DNA from: Clostridia bacterium
Lineage (GTDB): Bacteria > Bacillota > Clostridia > Oscillospirales > CAG-272
Length of the DNA stretch: 64,000 nt
Assembly (NCBI GenBank): GCA_017407835.1
Contig: JAFQVV010000006.1
Span: forward strand, 16,513 to 80,512
Reading direction: 5' to 3'
The notes below the pieces were generated by a model. The model searched no databases. It worked only from the letters and a program-made list of their open reading frames with translations, and was not told where the DNA came from. Shown here in pieces: positions 16,979 to 24,924 of the stretch; position 1 is the first letter of the stretch; every line of letters begins with the position of its first letter. The position numbers and the translations under genes are program-made.

Positions 16979-17014
16979 ACCATCATCACAATCAAACCCG
17001 AAAGGATATATGCT

Positions 17015-17317
17015 ATGATCCGTCACGTTGTTATGTGGAAATTCAAGGAGGAAGCTGAGGGCAAGACCAAGGCCGAGAATATGCAAATCGTCCGCGATTC
17101 TCTCTTTGCCCTGCTTCCCATCATCCCCGAGATCAAGCTCATGGAAATCGACTGCGACATCTCCCATACCGAAATGTCCTATGACATGATGCTCACCACC
17201 GAGTTCGAGTCGGTGGCATCCATGAAAGTTTATGCAGAGCATCCCGAGCACAAAAAGGTACAAGCTTTTGTGAAAGCGGTGCGGGAAGCCCGCATCGTCC
17301 TCGACTGCGAGAGATAA
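17015..17317 (+). CDS. Dabb (stress-responsive alpha/beta-barrel) domain protein
   Basis: A 100-residue single-domain protein with the Dabb pattern: MIRHVVMWKFKEEA at the start, a central IKLMEIDCDIS strand, and YAEHPEHKKVQAFVKAV near the end. These small proteins dimerise into a ferredoxin-like barrel; their function in Firmicutes is mostly unknown. Ribosome-binding site AAAGGATAT upstream of the ATG. A single-gene unit, convergent with the following regulator. Confidence 0.9.
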   Translation: MIRHVVMWKFKEEAEGKTKAENMQIVRDSLFALLPIIPEIKLMEIDCDISHTEMSYDMMLTTEFESVASMKVYAEHPEHKKVQAFVKAVREARIVLDCER

Positions 17318-17322
17318 TCGGC

Positions 17323-17380
17323 AAAGCATAAGAAAATCGGTCTGCCGCGCTGCGTCAGACCGATTTTCTTATGCTTTTTT
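17323..17380. terminator. Bidirectional terminator
   Basis: Long 22-bp arms (AAAGCATAAGAAAATCGG at the 5' end) separated by an 11-nt loop, followed by TTTTTT. It lies between converging genes and should stop transcription from both sides. Confidence 0.88.
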
Positions 17381-17397
17381 GCTTTTCCCAATAAACC

Positions 17398-17817
17398 TCA
17401 ATAACGAACCCACCCCATCGTGGGAACAAATACATCCACAATCCATTGGGTACAAAGGATGGCGACAAGAACACACAGCACAACAAAAAGACGCTTAAGC
17501 CAAGTATCTTTGTTGGCCAGTATTGACTTATACATATTTACAACCTCAGATTCCATCACCTTGGTGACAGAAGCCTGAGCGCGGTCTGCAATGAGCAATT
17601 CGGCATCAATCGGCGGCTTGACGGAAATGCCGGCAATCTCATCCAGGGAACCATTCATAGCAGTTACGATTGCCACCATTGTTTGAAAGTTGGCATTTTC
17701 ACCGTTTCCCGCCAGGATTCGGGTGATGGTTGACTCGGAAATACCACTTATTTCCGCAATTTGAGCAGTCGTGAGTTTTTGCTTATTTTTCAAGGCTTTC
17801 AGGCGTTCGGCAATCAC
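17398..17817 (-). CDS. Membrane-tethered XRE-family helix-turn-helix regulator
   Basis: A 139-residue protein. Residues 1-60 form a Cro/CI-type helix-turn-helix (TTAQIAEISGISESTITRIL). A linker of about 50 residues follows, then a transmembrane helix close to the C-terminus (LFVVLCVLVAILCTQWIV). A DNA-binding domain attached to the membrane suggests sensing at the envelope, which is inference. Start is GTG at 17817, with AAAGGA about 10 nt upstream. Transcribed from the promoter at 18044. Confidence 0.82.
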   Translation of the reverse strand: MIAERLKALKNKQKLTTAQIAEISGISESTITRILAGNGENANFQTMVAIVTAMNGSLDEIAGISVKPPIDAELLIADRAQASVTKVMESEVVNMYKSILANKDTWLKRLFVVLCVLVAILCTQWIVDVFVPTMGWVRY

Positions 17818-18015
17818 GGATGCATGTCCTTTCCCTCATCCGTGAGGGTACAAAATGCACCGATAACGGACAAGTACTAAAATTGATTATGGATTTTCGG
17901 GGAAATTTCGTGTATGATGGAGACACAGAGAAGGTGCAAACACATCGCTCAGGCAATCCATGCATAGACAGACAAAAACTGATCTGTTGTGGAAAAAATC
18001 CCCATGAGCAATTTT

Positions 18016-18044
18016 ATTATACCATGCAAAATGCGATTTGTCAA
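18016..18044 (-). promoter_or_regulatory. Promoter of the XRE-family gene
   Basis: On the minus strand TTGACA (18044-18039), 17 nt, TATAAT (18021-18016), both perfect. It gives a leader of about 190 nt. Confidence 0.82.
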
Positions 18045-18181
18045 CTGATGAAAAGGCGCAGCCCGCCCAAAGGATTAACCGCACTTACATTAGGGCCAAC
18101 AACGCCAACCCCAAAGAGACAATTTTGCACTCCTGTCAATACAATACATAAATTCATAAAAATACGGAGGAAAATAAAACG

Positions 18182-19075
18182 ATGAGAAACACCATCATTA
18201 CATCACAAACAAAATTTGACCAAGCCGCAATCCACAAAGATCTTCAATATGCACTTACCAAAAGATACGCCAACACCGATGCAGCTGTACAAGAAAGAGA
18301 AGAGGCTCCCGTTTGAAAAAAAGCCGAAGCATTCGGCAACGGCGACACAAAAAAAGAACTTGGATATTGTTCGGCCAAGCAGAACATACAGCCCCGCGAA
18401 AACGATGGAAACAGTACTTCCACGCAGATCAAAATCGGCGCAGAAGTGAATATCGCAGGGCTTATCAAAGCCAATGTAGAATGGACAAAAGCGCATTCGG
18501 GCGAGGAAACAAGCCCCCCCAACACAGAGACAGCCGGCAATCGAGGAACAGCTGTCGTCGGTGATTATGGTACGGCAACGGCAGGCAGGAGTGGTAAAGC
18601 CATCGCCGGCGACTATGGTACGGCGACCGCGGGAAGCCGGGGCAAAGCATCGGCCGGCGACTACGGAGGTGCCACAGTGGGCAGAGGTGGAAAAGCCATC
18701 GTCGGTGACTATGGTGTTGCAGCCGCAGCCGGTCAAGGGAAAGCAGAAGCAGGCGATTACGGCACAGCCGTTTCGGGTGAAACAGCCGAAGTGGGCAAAT
18801 GGGGATTGGCCGTTGTGCGAGGAATGGAAGGCAAAGCAAAAGGCGGGGTGGGATCAATTTTGGTCATTTGCGAAGAAAATAAAGGCAGTCCGCAAACTCC
18901 CGCATGGATTGCCGTTTTCGTTGATGGAATCGACATCAAAGCCGAAACATGGTATATGCTCAAAAACGGCATATTGATGGAAGTGGCGGAGGATAACGGA
19001 TATAAATACCCATCGATGGCCTTTGCACAAAAATTCGAGAGTCTGATTTTTATTGCCCACCCAAGCAGAGATTGA
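18182..19075 (+). pseudogene. DUF7666-like repeat protein gene interrupted by an in-frame TGA
   Basis: A strong GGAGGAAAATAAAACG-ATG site opens a frame at 18182 that hits TGA at 18314-18316 after 44 codons, then continues open in the same frame to 19075. The downstream part has IKIGAEVNIAGLIKANVEW, then 16-residue repeats with GDYG-(T/V)A...KA (about five, residues 110-200), then WYMLKNGILMEV near the end. This recalls DUF7666 proteins common in gut bacteria and phages, but the usual Cys-rich N-terminal domain is missing. One nonsense change appears enough to break it; re-initiation at GTG 18446 is possible. Function unknown. Confidence 0.68.
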
Positions 19076-19178
19076 AGGCCCCAGCCTCGCTTCGCTCGGC
19101 GCAAGAACCGCTCCCCTTCGCTCTAATCGATTCCCCCTGCCGTTCTTGTATCAAACTTCTCTTGCCCAGACATCTCCA

Positions 19179-19220
19179 CCAAAAGCAAAAGGCACCCCAC
19201 AGGGTGCCTTTTGCTTTTGG
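19179..19220. terminator. Inverted repeat overlapping the tRNA-Ser 3' end
   Basis: 19-bp arms CCAAAAGCAAAAGGCACCC / GGGTGCCTTTTGCTTTTGG around CACA. It can terminate the DUF7666-like gene on the plus strand and the tRNA on the minus strand; its right end includes the encoded CCA. Confidence 0.75.
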
Positions 19221-19309
19221 CGGAGAAGCAGAGATTCGAACTCTGGAGGCGCTTTTAACGCCTACACGATTTCCAGTCGTGCGCCCTCGACCAACTAGGC
19301 GACTTCTCC
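19218..19309 (-). tRNA. tRNA-Ser (GGA anticodon)
   Basis: On the minus strand the acceptor GGAGAAG pairs with CTTCTCC, followed by G and an encoded CCA. The D arm contains AGTTGGTCGAGGG. The anticodon stem ACGA/TCGT encloses CTGGAAA, giving anticodon GGA. A long variable arm (GGCGTTAAAAGCGCC) and TTCGAAT in the T loop confirm a class II serine tRNA. Confidence 0.96.
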
Positions 19310-19453
19310 ATATTCGGGTCATGCGGACGTTGGCTATCCACGCGACTTGTATATTATACACCATCCCGCAAGAAAAATCAACCCCTCTGCGAAAAATTTT
19401 TTCGTTTTTTTGCAATTATTTTGCAATTTCCCTCGCTGCCGAGAAAATAATGC

Positions 19454-19482
19454 TTGACAAAACGCTGCAAACAGGATATAAT
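19454..19482 (+). promoter_or_regulatory. Promoter of the yceD-rpmF unit
   Basis: TTGACA (19454-19459), 17 nt, TATAAT (19477-19482), perfect consensus. Confidence 0.85.
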
Positions 19483-19547
19483 ATTACTCGCTCCGAATTT
19501 TTTCGGTATCTACGGAAAGGAACCGCCTCGGCGGTACGGTATGCATT

Positions 19548-20072
19548 ATGCTGCTTGATCTCCGTCCTCTGATGCGCGGTGAAGTGTCTGCGCTTGACGT
19601 GGACTACACCCTGACCCCACCGCCGATGGAGGGTATCATCTTCCCCGAGTCGGCGCATATCCAAGGAAAAATCGTGGACCACGTCGAGTTCATGCGCCTG
19701 ACGCTTTGCTGCGATGTCCCCTTTGTCGGCGAATGTGCCCGCTGTCTGACGCCTGTCTCCGATCGTTTGACCTTCGACTTCTCCCGAACGATTATGGACG
19801 AAAAAGGACTGCGCATGGTCAGCGACACCGAAGATTTCGATGAGGATGAATATGTCACAGTTGTGGACGGCATGCTCGACATTGATGAGCAGCTGGCAGA
19901 AGCCTTGCTCCTGGAGTTCCCTTCCAAGCTGCTCTGCCGTGAGGATTGTCCGGGGCTTTGTCCCAAGTGCGGCAAACCACTCGCCGAGGGAGATTGCGGC
20001 TGTCCCAAAAAAGAAATGGATCCTCGCTTCGAAATTTTGAAAAAACTACTTGAAAAAGATGAAAATGTGTGA
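19548..20072 (+). CDS. yceD: YceD family protein (DUF177), linked to 23S rRNA/ribosome assembly
   Basis: A 174-residue member of the family almost always encoded next to rpmF. The conserved CDVPFVGECARCLTPV region carries a CxxC, and a second cluster occurs near the C-terminus (CREDCPGLCPKCGKPL, then CGC), suggesting zinc binding. Family members are implicated in 23S rRNA accumulation. The start is uncertain: ATG at 19548 has only weak upstream purines and AAAGGAA lies about 26 nt away; ATG at 19541 is out of frame. Followed 50 nt later by rpmF. Confidence 0.87.
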   Translation: MLLDLRPLMRGEVSALDVDYTLTPPPMEGIIFPESAHIQGKIVDHVEFMRLTLCCDVPFVGECARCLTPVSDRLTFDFSRTIMDEKGLRMVSDTEDFDEDEYVTVVDGMLDIDEQLAEALLLEFPSKLLCREDCPGLCPKCGKPLAEGDCGCPKKEMDPRFEILKKLLEKDENV

Positions 20073-20078
20073 TATAAT
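20050..20078 (+). promoter_or_regulatory. Internal promoter for rpmF
   Basis: TTGAAA (20050-20055), 17 nt, TATAAT (20073-20078), inside the end of yceD. It would allow L32 to be made in excess of YceD. Confidence 0.7.
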
Positions 20079-20122
20079 AGAGTGTATTTAATTGCAGTGA
20101 CAGAATAAGGAGGGAATAAGCA

Positions 20123-20305
20123 ATGGCAGTACCGAAGAAAAAGGTATCGAAGGCCCGCAGAGATAAGAGACGTTCCAATGTTTGGAAGCTCGAGCTGCCC
20201 GGCATGACCAAGTGCCCGAAGTGCGGCGAGTACAACCTCGCACACAGAGTTTGCAAGGCTTGTGGCTCTTACAATGGCAAGGAAGTCATCAAACAGGATG
20301 CCTAA
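20123..20305 (+). CDS. rpmF: 50S ribosomal protein L32
   Basis: A 60-residue large-subunit protein. The start [18 protein letters not shown] is diagnostic, and CPKCG...CKACG forms a zinc ribbon, the C+ form of L32. The ribosome-binding site AAGGAGGG precedes the ATG. It can be expressed from the yceD promoter and the internal promoter, and ends at the hairpin at 20316. Confidence 0.98.
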   Translation: MAVPKKKVSKARRDKRRSNVWKLELPGMTKCPKCGEYNLAHRVCKACGSYNGKEVIKQDA

Positions 20306-20315
20306 ATCAAAGGTC

Positions 20316-20356
20316 AGGAATCTTCTCACCCAACGGTGATGAGGATTCCTTTTCCT
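20316..20356 (+). terminator. Terminator after rpmF
   Basis: AGGAATC...CTCACC / GGTGATGAG...GATTCCT with one or two mismatches, followed by TTTCCTTTTC. Confidence 0.8.
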
Positions 20357-20512
20357 TTTCCCGGCGAGGGATGTATCGCAGATAATGAAAATGCTTTATG
20401 TCCAGTCTGTTAATTCTCGCGCATCGCTCTTCCCATTTCGTCCAAAGCATGATATAATAAACAAACAGTGCGGCATCTCTGCCGTGCATTAAACAAAATA
20501 AGGTATGGTATA

Positions 20513-21664
20513 ATGATGAAGCGCATTTCTCTGAGAATGTTAAGTATGTTCCTTCTTGCTCTGCTGGCGGTATCTTCTTTCGCCGCGTGTAATGCCGCCC
20601 CCTCCACAGATTCTGATCAACCCTCCGACACCACAAATTCAACCGAACAAACCGAGTCAACCGAACAAACCGGCACCGTTGATCCCTTTGTTTATTTGCA
20701 GGAAGATTTAACCCCCTACATTACATTGGGCAACTACCGCGATATCACAGTTATCCGCGCATCTTCTGTTGTAACCGATGAAGATTTGGCCGCTTATATT
20801 CAGGAAGTGTGTGAATACTATGCTGTCCCCGCACAAATTACTGATCGTGCCGCAGCCGAGGATGACACTGTCAACTTTGATTTTGCAGGGTATATCGACG
20901 GTGAACAGTTTGATAACGGTACCGCTGCAGGCCAGTCCATTACGCTCACGGGAACCGGCGGCTATATTGAGGGCTTTGTTCCTGCCATCATCGGCAAAAT
21001 GCCGGGCGAATCCTTTGAGATTGTCACCACCTTCCCCGAGGATTACGGTGTTGATGAACTCAACGGAAAAGAGGCTGTCTTCAAGTGCACACTCAACTAC
21101 ATTGAAGGGGATCTTATTGTCCCCGAATTCAACGATGAGCTGGCACAGGAAATCTCGGAATTTCAAACTGCCGATGAGCTGAGTGCATATCTGCGCACCG
21201 CGATGGAAGAGGAGCTGGCAAACTCGTCAATCAACCAGCTCTATACCGATGTTTGGACACAGGTTGTCAACAATGCCACCATCCACAGCTACCCTGAAGA
21301 AAAGGTGCAGTATGTATATGAGCAGAATGTTTCCACATACACCATGTACGGTGCCATTTACTACAACGAAAGCTATGAACAGTTCCTCCTCCGCCAGGGA
21401 ATGACCGATGACGATGTGCTCGAAGAAGCAAAGAGCATGATCAAGGAAGATCTTGTTTTCTACGCCATCGTTAAGGCAGAAAACATCTCGATTTCTGATG
21501 AAGAATTCGAAGCAGAGCTTCCCGAATTTGCTGCTTACTACGGTTACGATGATCCGCAGGGGATCGTCGACACCTACGGCAAAGAAGCCATTGTTGACGG
21601 CATGCTCTGGAATAAAACCCAGGATCTGCTCTTAAGCTGGGCAAATATTGTTGATGAAGAATAA
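20513..21664 (+). CDS. Secreted trigger-factor-like lipoprotein (FKBP plus trigger-factor C-terminal fold)
   Basis: A 383-residue lipoprotein with signal MMKRISLRMLSMFLLALLAV and lipobox FAAC. A Thr/Glu-rich linker (TEQTESTEQT) follows. Then comes an FKBP isomerase domain at about 110-200 (VNFDFAGYIDGEQFDNGTA, FPEDYGVDELNGKEAVF), and a helical trigger-factor C-terminal-like domain. It lacks the ribosome-binding N-domain of real trigger factor, so it should act as a chaperone or isomerase on the outer face of the membrane. Start at the double ATG 20513/20516, with AAGG upstream. The -10 is probably TATAAT near 20452. Confidence 0.85.
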   Translation: MMKRISLRMLSMFLLALLAVSSFAACNAAPSTDSDQPSDTTNSTEQTESTEQTGTVDPFVYLQEDLTPYITLGNYRDITVIRASSVVTDEDLAAYIQEVCEYYAVPAQITDRAAAEDDTVNFDFAGYIDGEQFDNGTAAGQSITLTGTGGYIEGFVPAIIGKMPGESFEIVTTFPEDYGVDELNGKEAVFKCTLNYIEGDLIVPEFNDELAQEISEFQTADELSAYLRTAMEEELANSSINQLYTDVWTQVVNNATIHSYPEEKVQYVYEQNVSTYTMYGAIYYNESYEQFLLRQGMTDDDVLEEAKSMIKEDLVFYAIVKAENISISDEEFEAELPEFAAYYGYDDPQGIVDTYGKEAIVDGMLWNKTQDLLLSWANIVDEE

Positions 21665-21676
21665 GAAGAATAGCCG

Positions 21677-21712
21677 GAGATGTCACGCTGATTGGCGTGA
21701 CATCTCTTGCTT
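21677..21712 (+). terminator. Terminator after the trigger-factor-like gene
   Basis: A 12-bp stem GAGATGTCACGC / GCGTGACATCTC with loop TGATTG, followed by TTGCTTT. Confidence 0.85.
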
Positions 21713-21803
21713 TCGGTAACGATCTTTTCCGGTTACGGTGTGTCATGCTTTGTGTCCTGCCGCATACACTGAAGATATAACTTCAATGCTGTGAAAGGAT
21801 CCA

Positions 21804-22367
21804 ATGACCATGCTGATTACCAAAGAATACGATCGCCTGCGTGCGCAGATGTATGCTGAACGCTGGGCACTCGACCGAAATCCGCTTTTTCTCGACTTCA
21901 CCGGGCGTGGTGGAGATTGCACCTCTTTTGTTTCCCAAGCCGTGCTGGCTGGCGGATGTGTCATGAACTTCACCCCCACCTACGGCTGGTACTACATCAG
22001 CCCCGATGACCGCGCAGCGGCATGGACGGGGGTACCCTATTTTTATAATTTTTTGCTGACCAACAGGGGGGCGGGGCCATTTGGCGAAGAAACAGCCCCC
22101 GGTTTGCTTGAAATCGGAGATGTGATCCAGCTCGGCCGTGCGGACGGTGTCTACTATCACACCCTTCTGGTCACGGGATTTTCCCACTCGGGGTATCTCG
22201 TCTCCGCCCACAGCGATGATGCCTATAACCGTCCGCTCTCGACCTACACCTTTGACCGTGCCCGCTATCTGCACATTCTCGGCATCCGAGAAGAAGTGCC
22301 CGATCGCGTGGATTGCTTTGAATCTCTGCTCAACGGAACAGCGATCGTGGGTGTGGGCGAGCCGTAA
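21804..22367 (+). CDS. Amidase-domain protein (Amidase_6-like, CHAP/NlpC-related fold)
   Basis: A 187-residue protein. The family signature is GGDCTSFVSQAVLAGG with the presumed nucleophile Cys, preceded by YAERWALDRNPLF. A His in YYHTLLVTGF probably completes the catalytic pair, and SAHSDDAYNRPL follows. Relatives are putative peptidoglycan or peptide amidases, often secreted; here no signal peptide is visible, so it may act in the cytoplasm or be released otherwise. AAAGGA lies 4 nt before ATG 21804 and 10 nt before ATG 21810, so the latter start is also possible. Confidence 0.82.
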   Translation: MTMLITKEYDRLRAQMYAERWALDRNPLFLDFTGRGGDCTSFVSQAVLAGGCVMNFTPTYGWYYISPDDRAAAWTGVPYFYNFLLTNRGAGPFGEETAPGLLEIGDVIQLGRADGVYYHTLLVTGFSHSGYLVSAHSDDAYNRPLSTYTFDRARYLHILGIREEVPDRVDCFESLLNGTAIVGVGEP

Positions 22368-22383
22368 GGGATGGGGAATAGTC

Positions 22384-22464
22384 GTTGGGGCTTTGCCCCA
22401 ACACCCCACGCAAGGGGCTTTTTCGAGAAAAGGCCCCTTGCGAATCCCCAAAAAGCTTTCATAA
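22384..22464. repeat. Interspersed intergenic repeat, copy A
   Basis: GTTGGGGCTTTGCCCCAAC is followed by ACCCCACG, then CAAGGGGC-TTTTTCGAGAAAA-GGCCCCTTG and AATCCCCAAAAAGCTTTC. The arrangement of two hairpins and a CAAAAAGCTTT tail recurs at 44350 and 45883. Confidence 0.75.
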
Positions 22465-22502
22465 AAAAGGAAACGATGGCGGAGTGCACATCGTTTCCTT
22501 TT
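22465..22502. terminator. Bidirectional terminator between the amidase and suf genes
   Basis: AAAAGGAAACGATG / CATCGTTTCCTTTT with a 10-nt loop; T runs on both strands. Confidence 0.85.
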
Positions 22503-22512
22503 GACACGGGAA

Positions 22513-23430
22513 TTATTTTAAGAAGCCGTTGACAATCTGGGCTTCTGCTTCTTCTTCGGTCAAACCGAGCGTCATCAGTTTAATCAGCTGCTCGCCTGCG
22601 ATCTTACCGATGGCGGCCTCGTGAATGAGGCTTGCATCAATATGGTTTGCGGTGATCTCGGGAATGGCGGCGACCGTTGCCCGATCCATGATGATGGCGT
22701 CGCACTCGGTATGCCCAGCGCAGCGATTGTTTCCGTTGATGGCAGAGCGAAAAATTTGGTGCGACTCGTCTCGTGCAACCGAGCGGGAGATCACATTTGC
22801 GCTGCAGTCCTCACCGTCCAGAGCCACAGTAAAATCGGTCTCGGCGTACTGCTTGCCGTGGGTCATGAGCTTCTCGCGAATGACCAGCGACGCCCCCGCC
22901 GCCAGCTTGGCGGTCGTGACGCGCTTGGTCGAATCAACGCCCTTGATCTGGGTGGTGTCCATCTCCATATGGCTGTCCTCTGCCTGCTCAATCACCGTGG
23001 TGGGATTCATCAGGCGCTGTCCGTTTCCGTCCCCTTCCCCATAGTGACGCTCGACATAGTGAACCTTCGCACCTTTTCCCAACACAAAGCGGTGGATGCC
23101 CGAATGCTCGGCATCGGCGTCGCCGCCGTTATGGATACCGCAGCCCGCGACAATCGTCACATCGGCACCTTCGCCGATGAAGAAATCGTTGTAGACCAGC
23201 TCCTTGATGCCGCTCTCGGAGAGGATAACGGGAATATGGACGCTCTCGTTGACCGTGCCGGGCTTGATGATGATGTCAATGCCTGGCTTATCGGTCTTGG
23301 TGACGATATCAATGTTGGCCGTTGTGCGGCGTCCCGCCGATTCGCCGTTGGCACGGAGATTGTATGCCCCCGTGGGAATCTCATGCAGATCGGCGACCTG
23401 CTTGAGCAGATTTTTCTGAATATTGTTCAT
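22513..23430 (-). CDS. SufB/SufD-type Fe-S cluster scaffold subunit, short form
   Basis: A 305-residue beta-helix protein that pairs with SufC to build Fe-S clusters. The C-terminal core has RCAGHTECDAIIMDRATV and IHEAAIGKIAGEQL, the SufB/D family signature. It is much shorter than SufB or SufD of typical Firmicutes (about 430-470 residues) and lacks the long N-terminal region, fitting the minimal SMS-type SufBC systems of many anaerobes. Start at 23430 follows AAGGGG 8 nt upstream; the GTG at 23439 is less likely. No sufS, sufU or sufE in the window. Confidence 0.87.
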   Translation of the reverse strand: MNNIQKNLLKQVADLHEIPTGAYNLRANGESAGRRTTANIDIVTKTDKPGIDIIIKPGTVNESVHIPVILSESGIKELVYNDFFIGEGADVTIVAGCGIHNGGDADAEHSGIHRFVLGKGAKVHYVERHYGEGDGNGQRLMNPTTVIEQAEDSHMEMDTTQIKGVDSTKRVTTAKLAAGASLVIREKLMTHGKQYAETDFTVALDGEDCSANVISRSVARDESHQIFRSAINGNNRCAGHTECDAIIMDRATVAAIPEITANHIDASLIHEAAIGKIAGEQLIKLMTLGLTEEEAEAQIVNGFLK

Positions 23431-23442
23431 CTCACTCACCCC

Positions 23443-24174
23443 TTACAGCTTATTGGTCATGACCGAACAGCTATAGCTCGGGCTTCCGCCGCCCAGAAGT
23501 TCGGGAAGGATCTCATCCCTCGTGCCGATTGCCTTAAGGTGCCCGCCCGCGATGACCACGATTTTGTCGGCGATATTGAGAATACGCTCCTGATGGGAGA
23601 TGATGAGAATTGAGCCGTTGACACTCTGATGCAGCCGCTCGAAAACGGTGATCAGGTTGCCGAAGCTCCAGAGGTCGATACCCGCCTCGGGTTCATCAAA
23701 GACCGAGAGCTTGGTGCCCCGCGCGATGATCATGGCAATCTCGATGCGTTTCAGCTCACCGCCCGACAGGCTGGCGTTGATCTCGCGGTTGATGTAATCG
23801 CGCGCACACAGCCCAACCTCCGAGAGGTAGGCGCAGGCATCGTTGATTGACAGATCACGTCCCGCCGCCAGCGAAATCAAATCGCGCACCGTCAGCCCCT
23901 TGAAGCGGACAGGCTGCTGGAAGGCAAAGGAAACGCCCAGCTTTGCGCGCTCGGTAATGGACGCTTGGGTAATGTCCACACCGTCGAGGATGATTTTTCC
24001 CTCGGTGGGCATATAGATGCCGGCGATCAGCTTGGCGAGAGTGGATTTTCCGCCTCCGTTGGGACCTGTGATAGCAACAAAGCGCTCATCAATGGTCAGC
24101 GAGACATCGTGTAATATTTCGCGGTCCCCATCGGCATCCGACACCCGATAGGAGACATTTTGCAGTTCAAGCAT
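23443..24174 (-). CDS. sufC: Fe-S assembly ATPase SufC
   Basis: ABC-type ATPase of 243 residues that drives the SufBC scaffold. Walker A is GPNGGGKST, signature LSGGELKRIE, Walker B SVFDEPEAG, and the H-loop His lies in ISHQE. Soluble, with no membrane partner, as expected for SufC. The start at 24174 is marked by AGGAGGAATATC. It precedes the scaffold gene by 12 nt. Transcribed from the promoter at 24239. Confidence 0.93.
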   Translation of the reverse strand: MLELQNVSYRVSDADGDREILHDVSLTIDERFVAITGPNGGGKSTLAKLIAGIYMPTEGKIILDGVDITQASITERAKLGVSFAFQQPVRFKGLTVRDLISLAAGRDLSINDACAYLSEVGLCARDYINREINASLSGGELKRIEIAMIIARGTKLSVFDEPEAGIDLWSFGNLITVFERLHQSVNGSILIISHQERILNIADKIVVIAGGHLKAIGTRDEILPELLGGGSPSYSCSVMTNKL

Positions 24175-24210
24175 GATATTCCTCCTGTGGAAATCACAAT
24201 AATCTGTATT

Positions 24211-24239
24211 ATTATACCACAAAAAGATAAACTATGCAA
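24211..24239 (-). promoter_or_regulatory. Promoter of the suf operon
   Basis: On the minus strand TTGCAT (24239-24234), 17 nt, TATAAT (24216-24211) with a TG two bases before. Confidence 0.78.
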
Positions 24240-24432
24240 GAGAAAACGCGATATTCCCCCGTGCGAAGAAAAATCATACAACGGCACCCACAGTTAGCAG
24301 TAAATTGAAAATCGATTTACGCCGTTTTGAAATATTCCTCGCGATCTCAACAACCGCGTTCCGCAAGCATAAACGGAATATTGCCCAAACAAAATGCAGG
24401 CCGAGGGGATGCTTCTCATAAGGATAAAAATC

Positions 24433-24460
24433 CCCGACAGATTTTTCAAGATCTGTCGGG
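24433..24460 (-). terminator. Terminator after the small membrane protein gene
   Basis: CCCGACAGAT / ATCTGTCGGG; read on the minus strand it is followed by GGATTTTTATCC. Confidence 0.78.
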
Positions 24461-24466
24461 TGGGAT

Positions 24467-24670
24467 TTATTTCTTCTTAAAAATTCGGGTTGCAATAAAA
24501 GTCTCAATAATTATCAATAGAATAAAAAAGGATCCATATACGATTCTTACTTTTTCAATTTGTTCTACCGTGGGATATTCTTCTAACGATCCTAAAACAA
24601 ACAAGAATACATCTATAACAATAATAATTGCAACGATTATTGAAATAATTATATAAAATGCTTTTTTCAT
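24467..24670 (-). CDS. Small two-helix membrane protein
   Basis: A 67-residue protein, MKKAFYIIISIIVAIIIVID at its start, with two hydrophobic helices (about 4-28 and 44-62) separated by an acidic loop containing EEYPTVEQIEKVRI. Function unknown. The AAGGAG 8 nt before ATG 24670, a promoter-like TATAAT with TTGTTC 17 nt upstream (24800-24830) and the terminator at 24433 all support a real gene. Base composition is markedly more AT-rich than its neighbours, hinting at recent acquisition. Confidence 0.6.
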   Translation of the reverse strand: MKKAFYIIISIIVAIIIVIDVFLFVLGSLEEYPTVEQIEKVRIVYGSFFILLIIIETFIATRIFKKK

Positions 24671-24812
24671 ATATCCCACTCCTTTTTATCACAAATTTCG
24701 CATTGGTATTACAAATGCGTCGGGCAAAGCCGCTGCCCATAAAATTGCACGAGCGCGTTCATAGGCTTCCTGTCGAAATGAAGCTTCTTGTTAGTCCCAT
24801 TATACCATAAAA

Positions 24813-24880
24813 TCGGCAGAGGAACAATACCTCTGCCGAAATTTGTTTGTAGGGCGACCAATGATCGCCCTACAAAATGA
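24813..24880. repeat. Two adjacent hairpins, one of a common clostridial intergenic type
   Basis: CGGCAGAGG-AACAATA-CCTCTGCCG is followed by TTTGTAGGGCGA-CCAATGA-TCGCCCTACAAA. GTAGGGCGACC...GGTCGCCCTAC repeats are frequent between clostridial genes. They lie downstream of gpsA and may terminate it. Confidence 0.6.
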
Positions 24881-24924
24881 GATAACATCCCTATGAGAAG
24901 GAGCGTAACTGTTTCCGTTTTTTC

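Noticed and set aside
18314..18316. TGA as a selenocysteine or reassigned codon
   Set aside because: Other genes in the window end at TGA, and no selenium genes or suitable hairpin follow.
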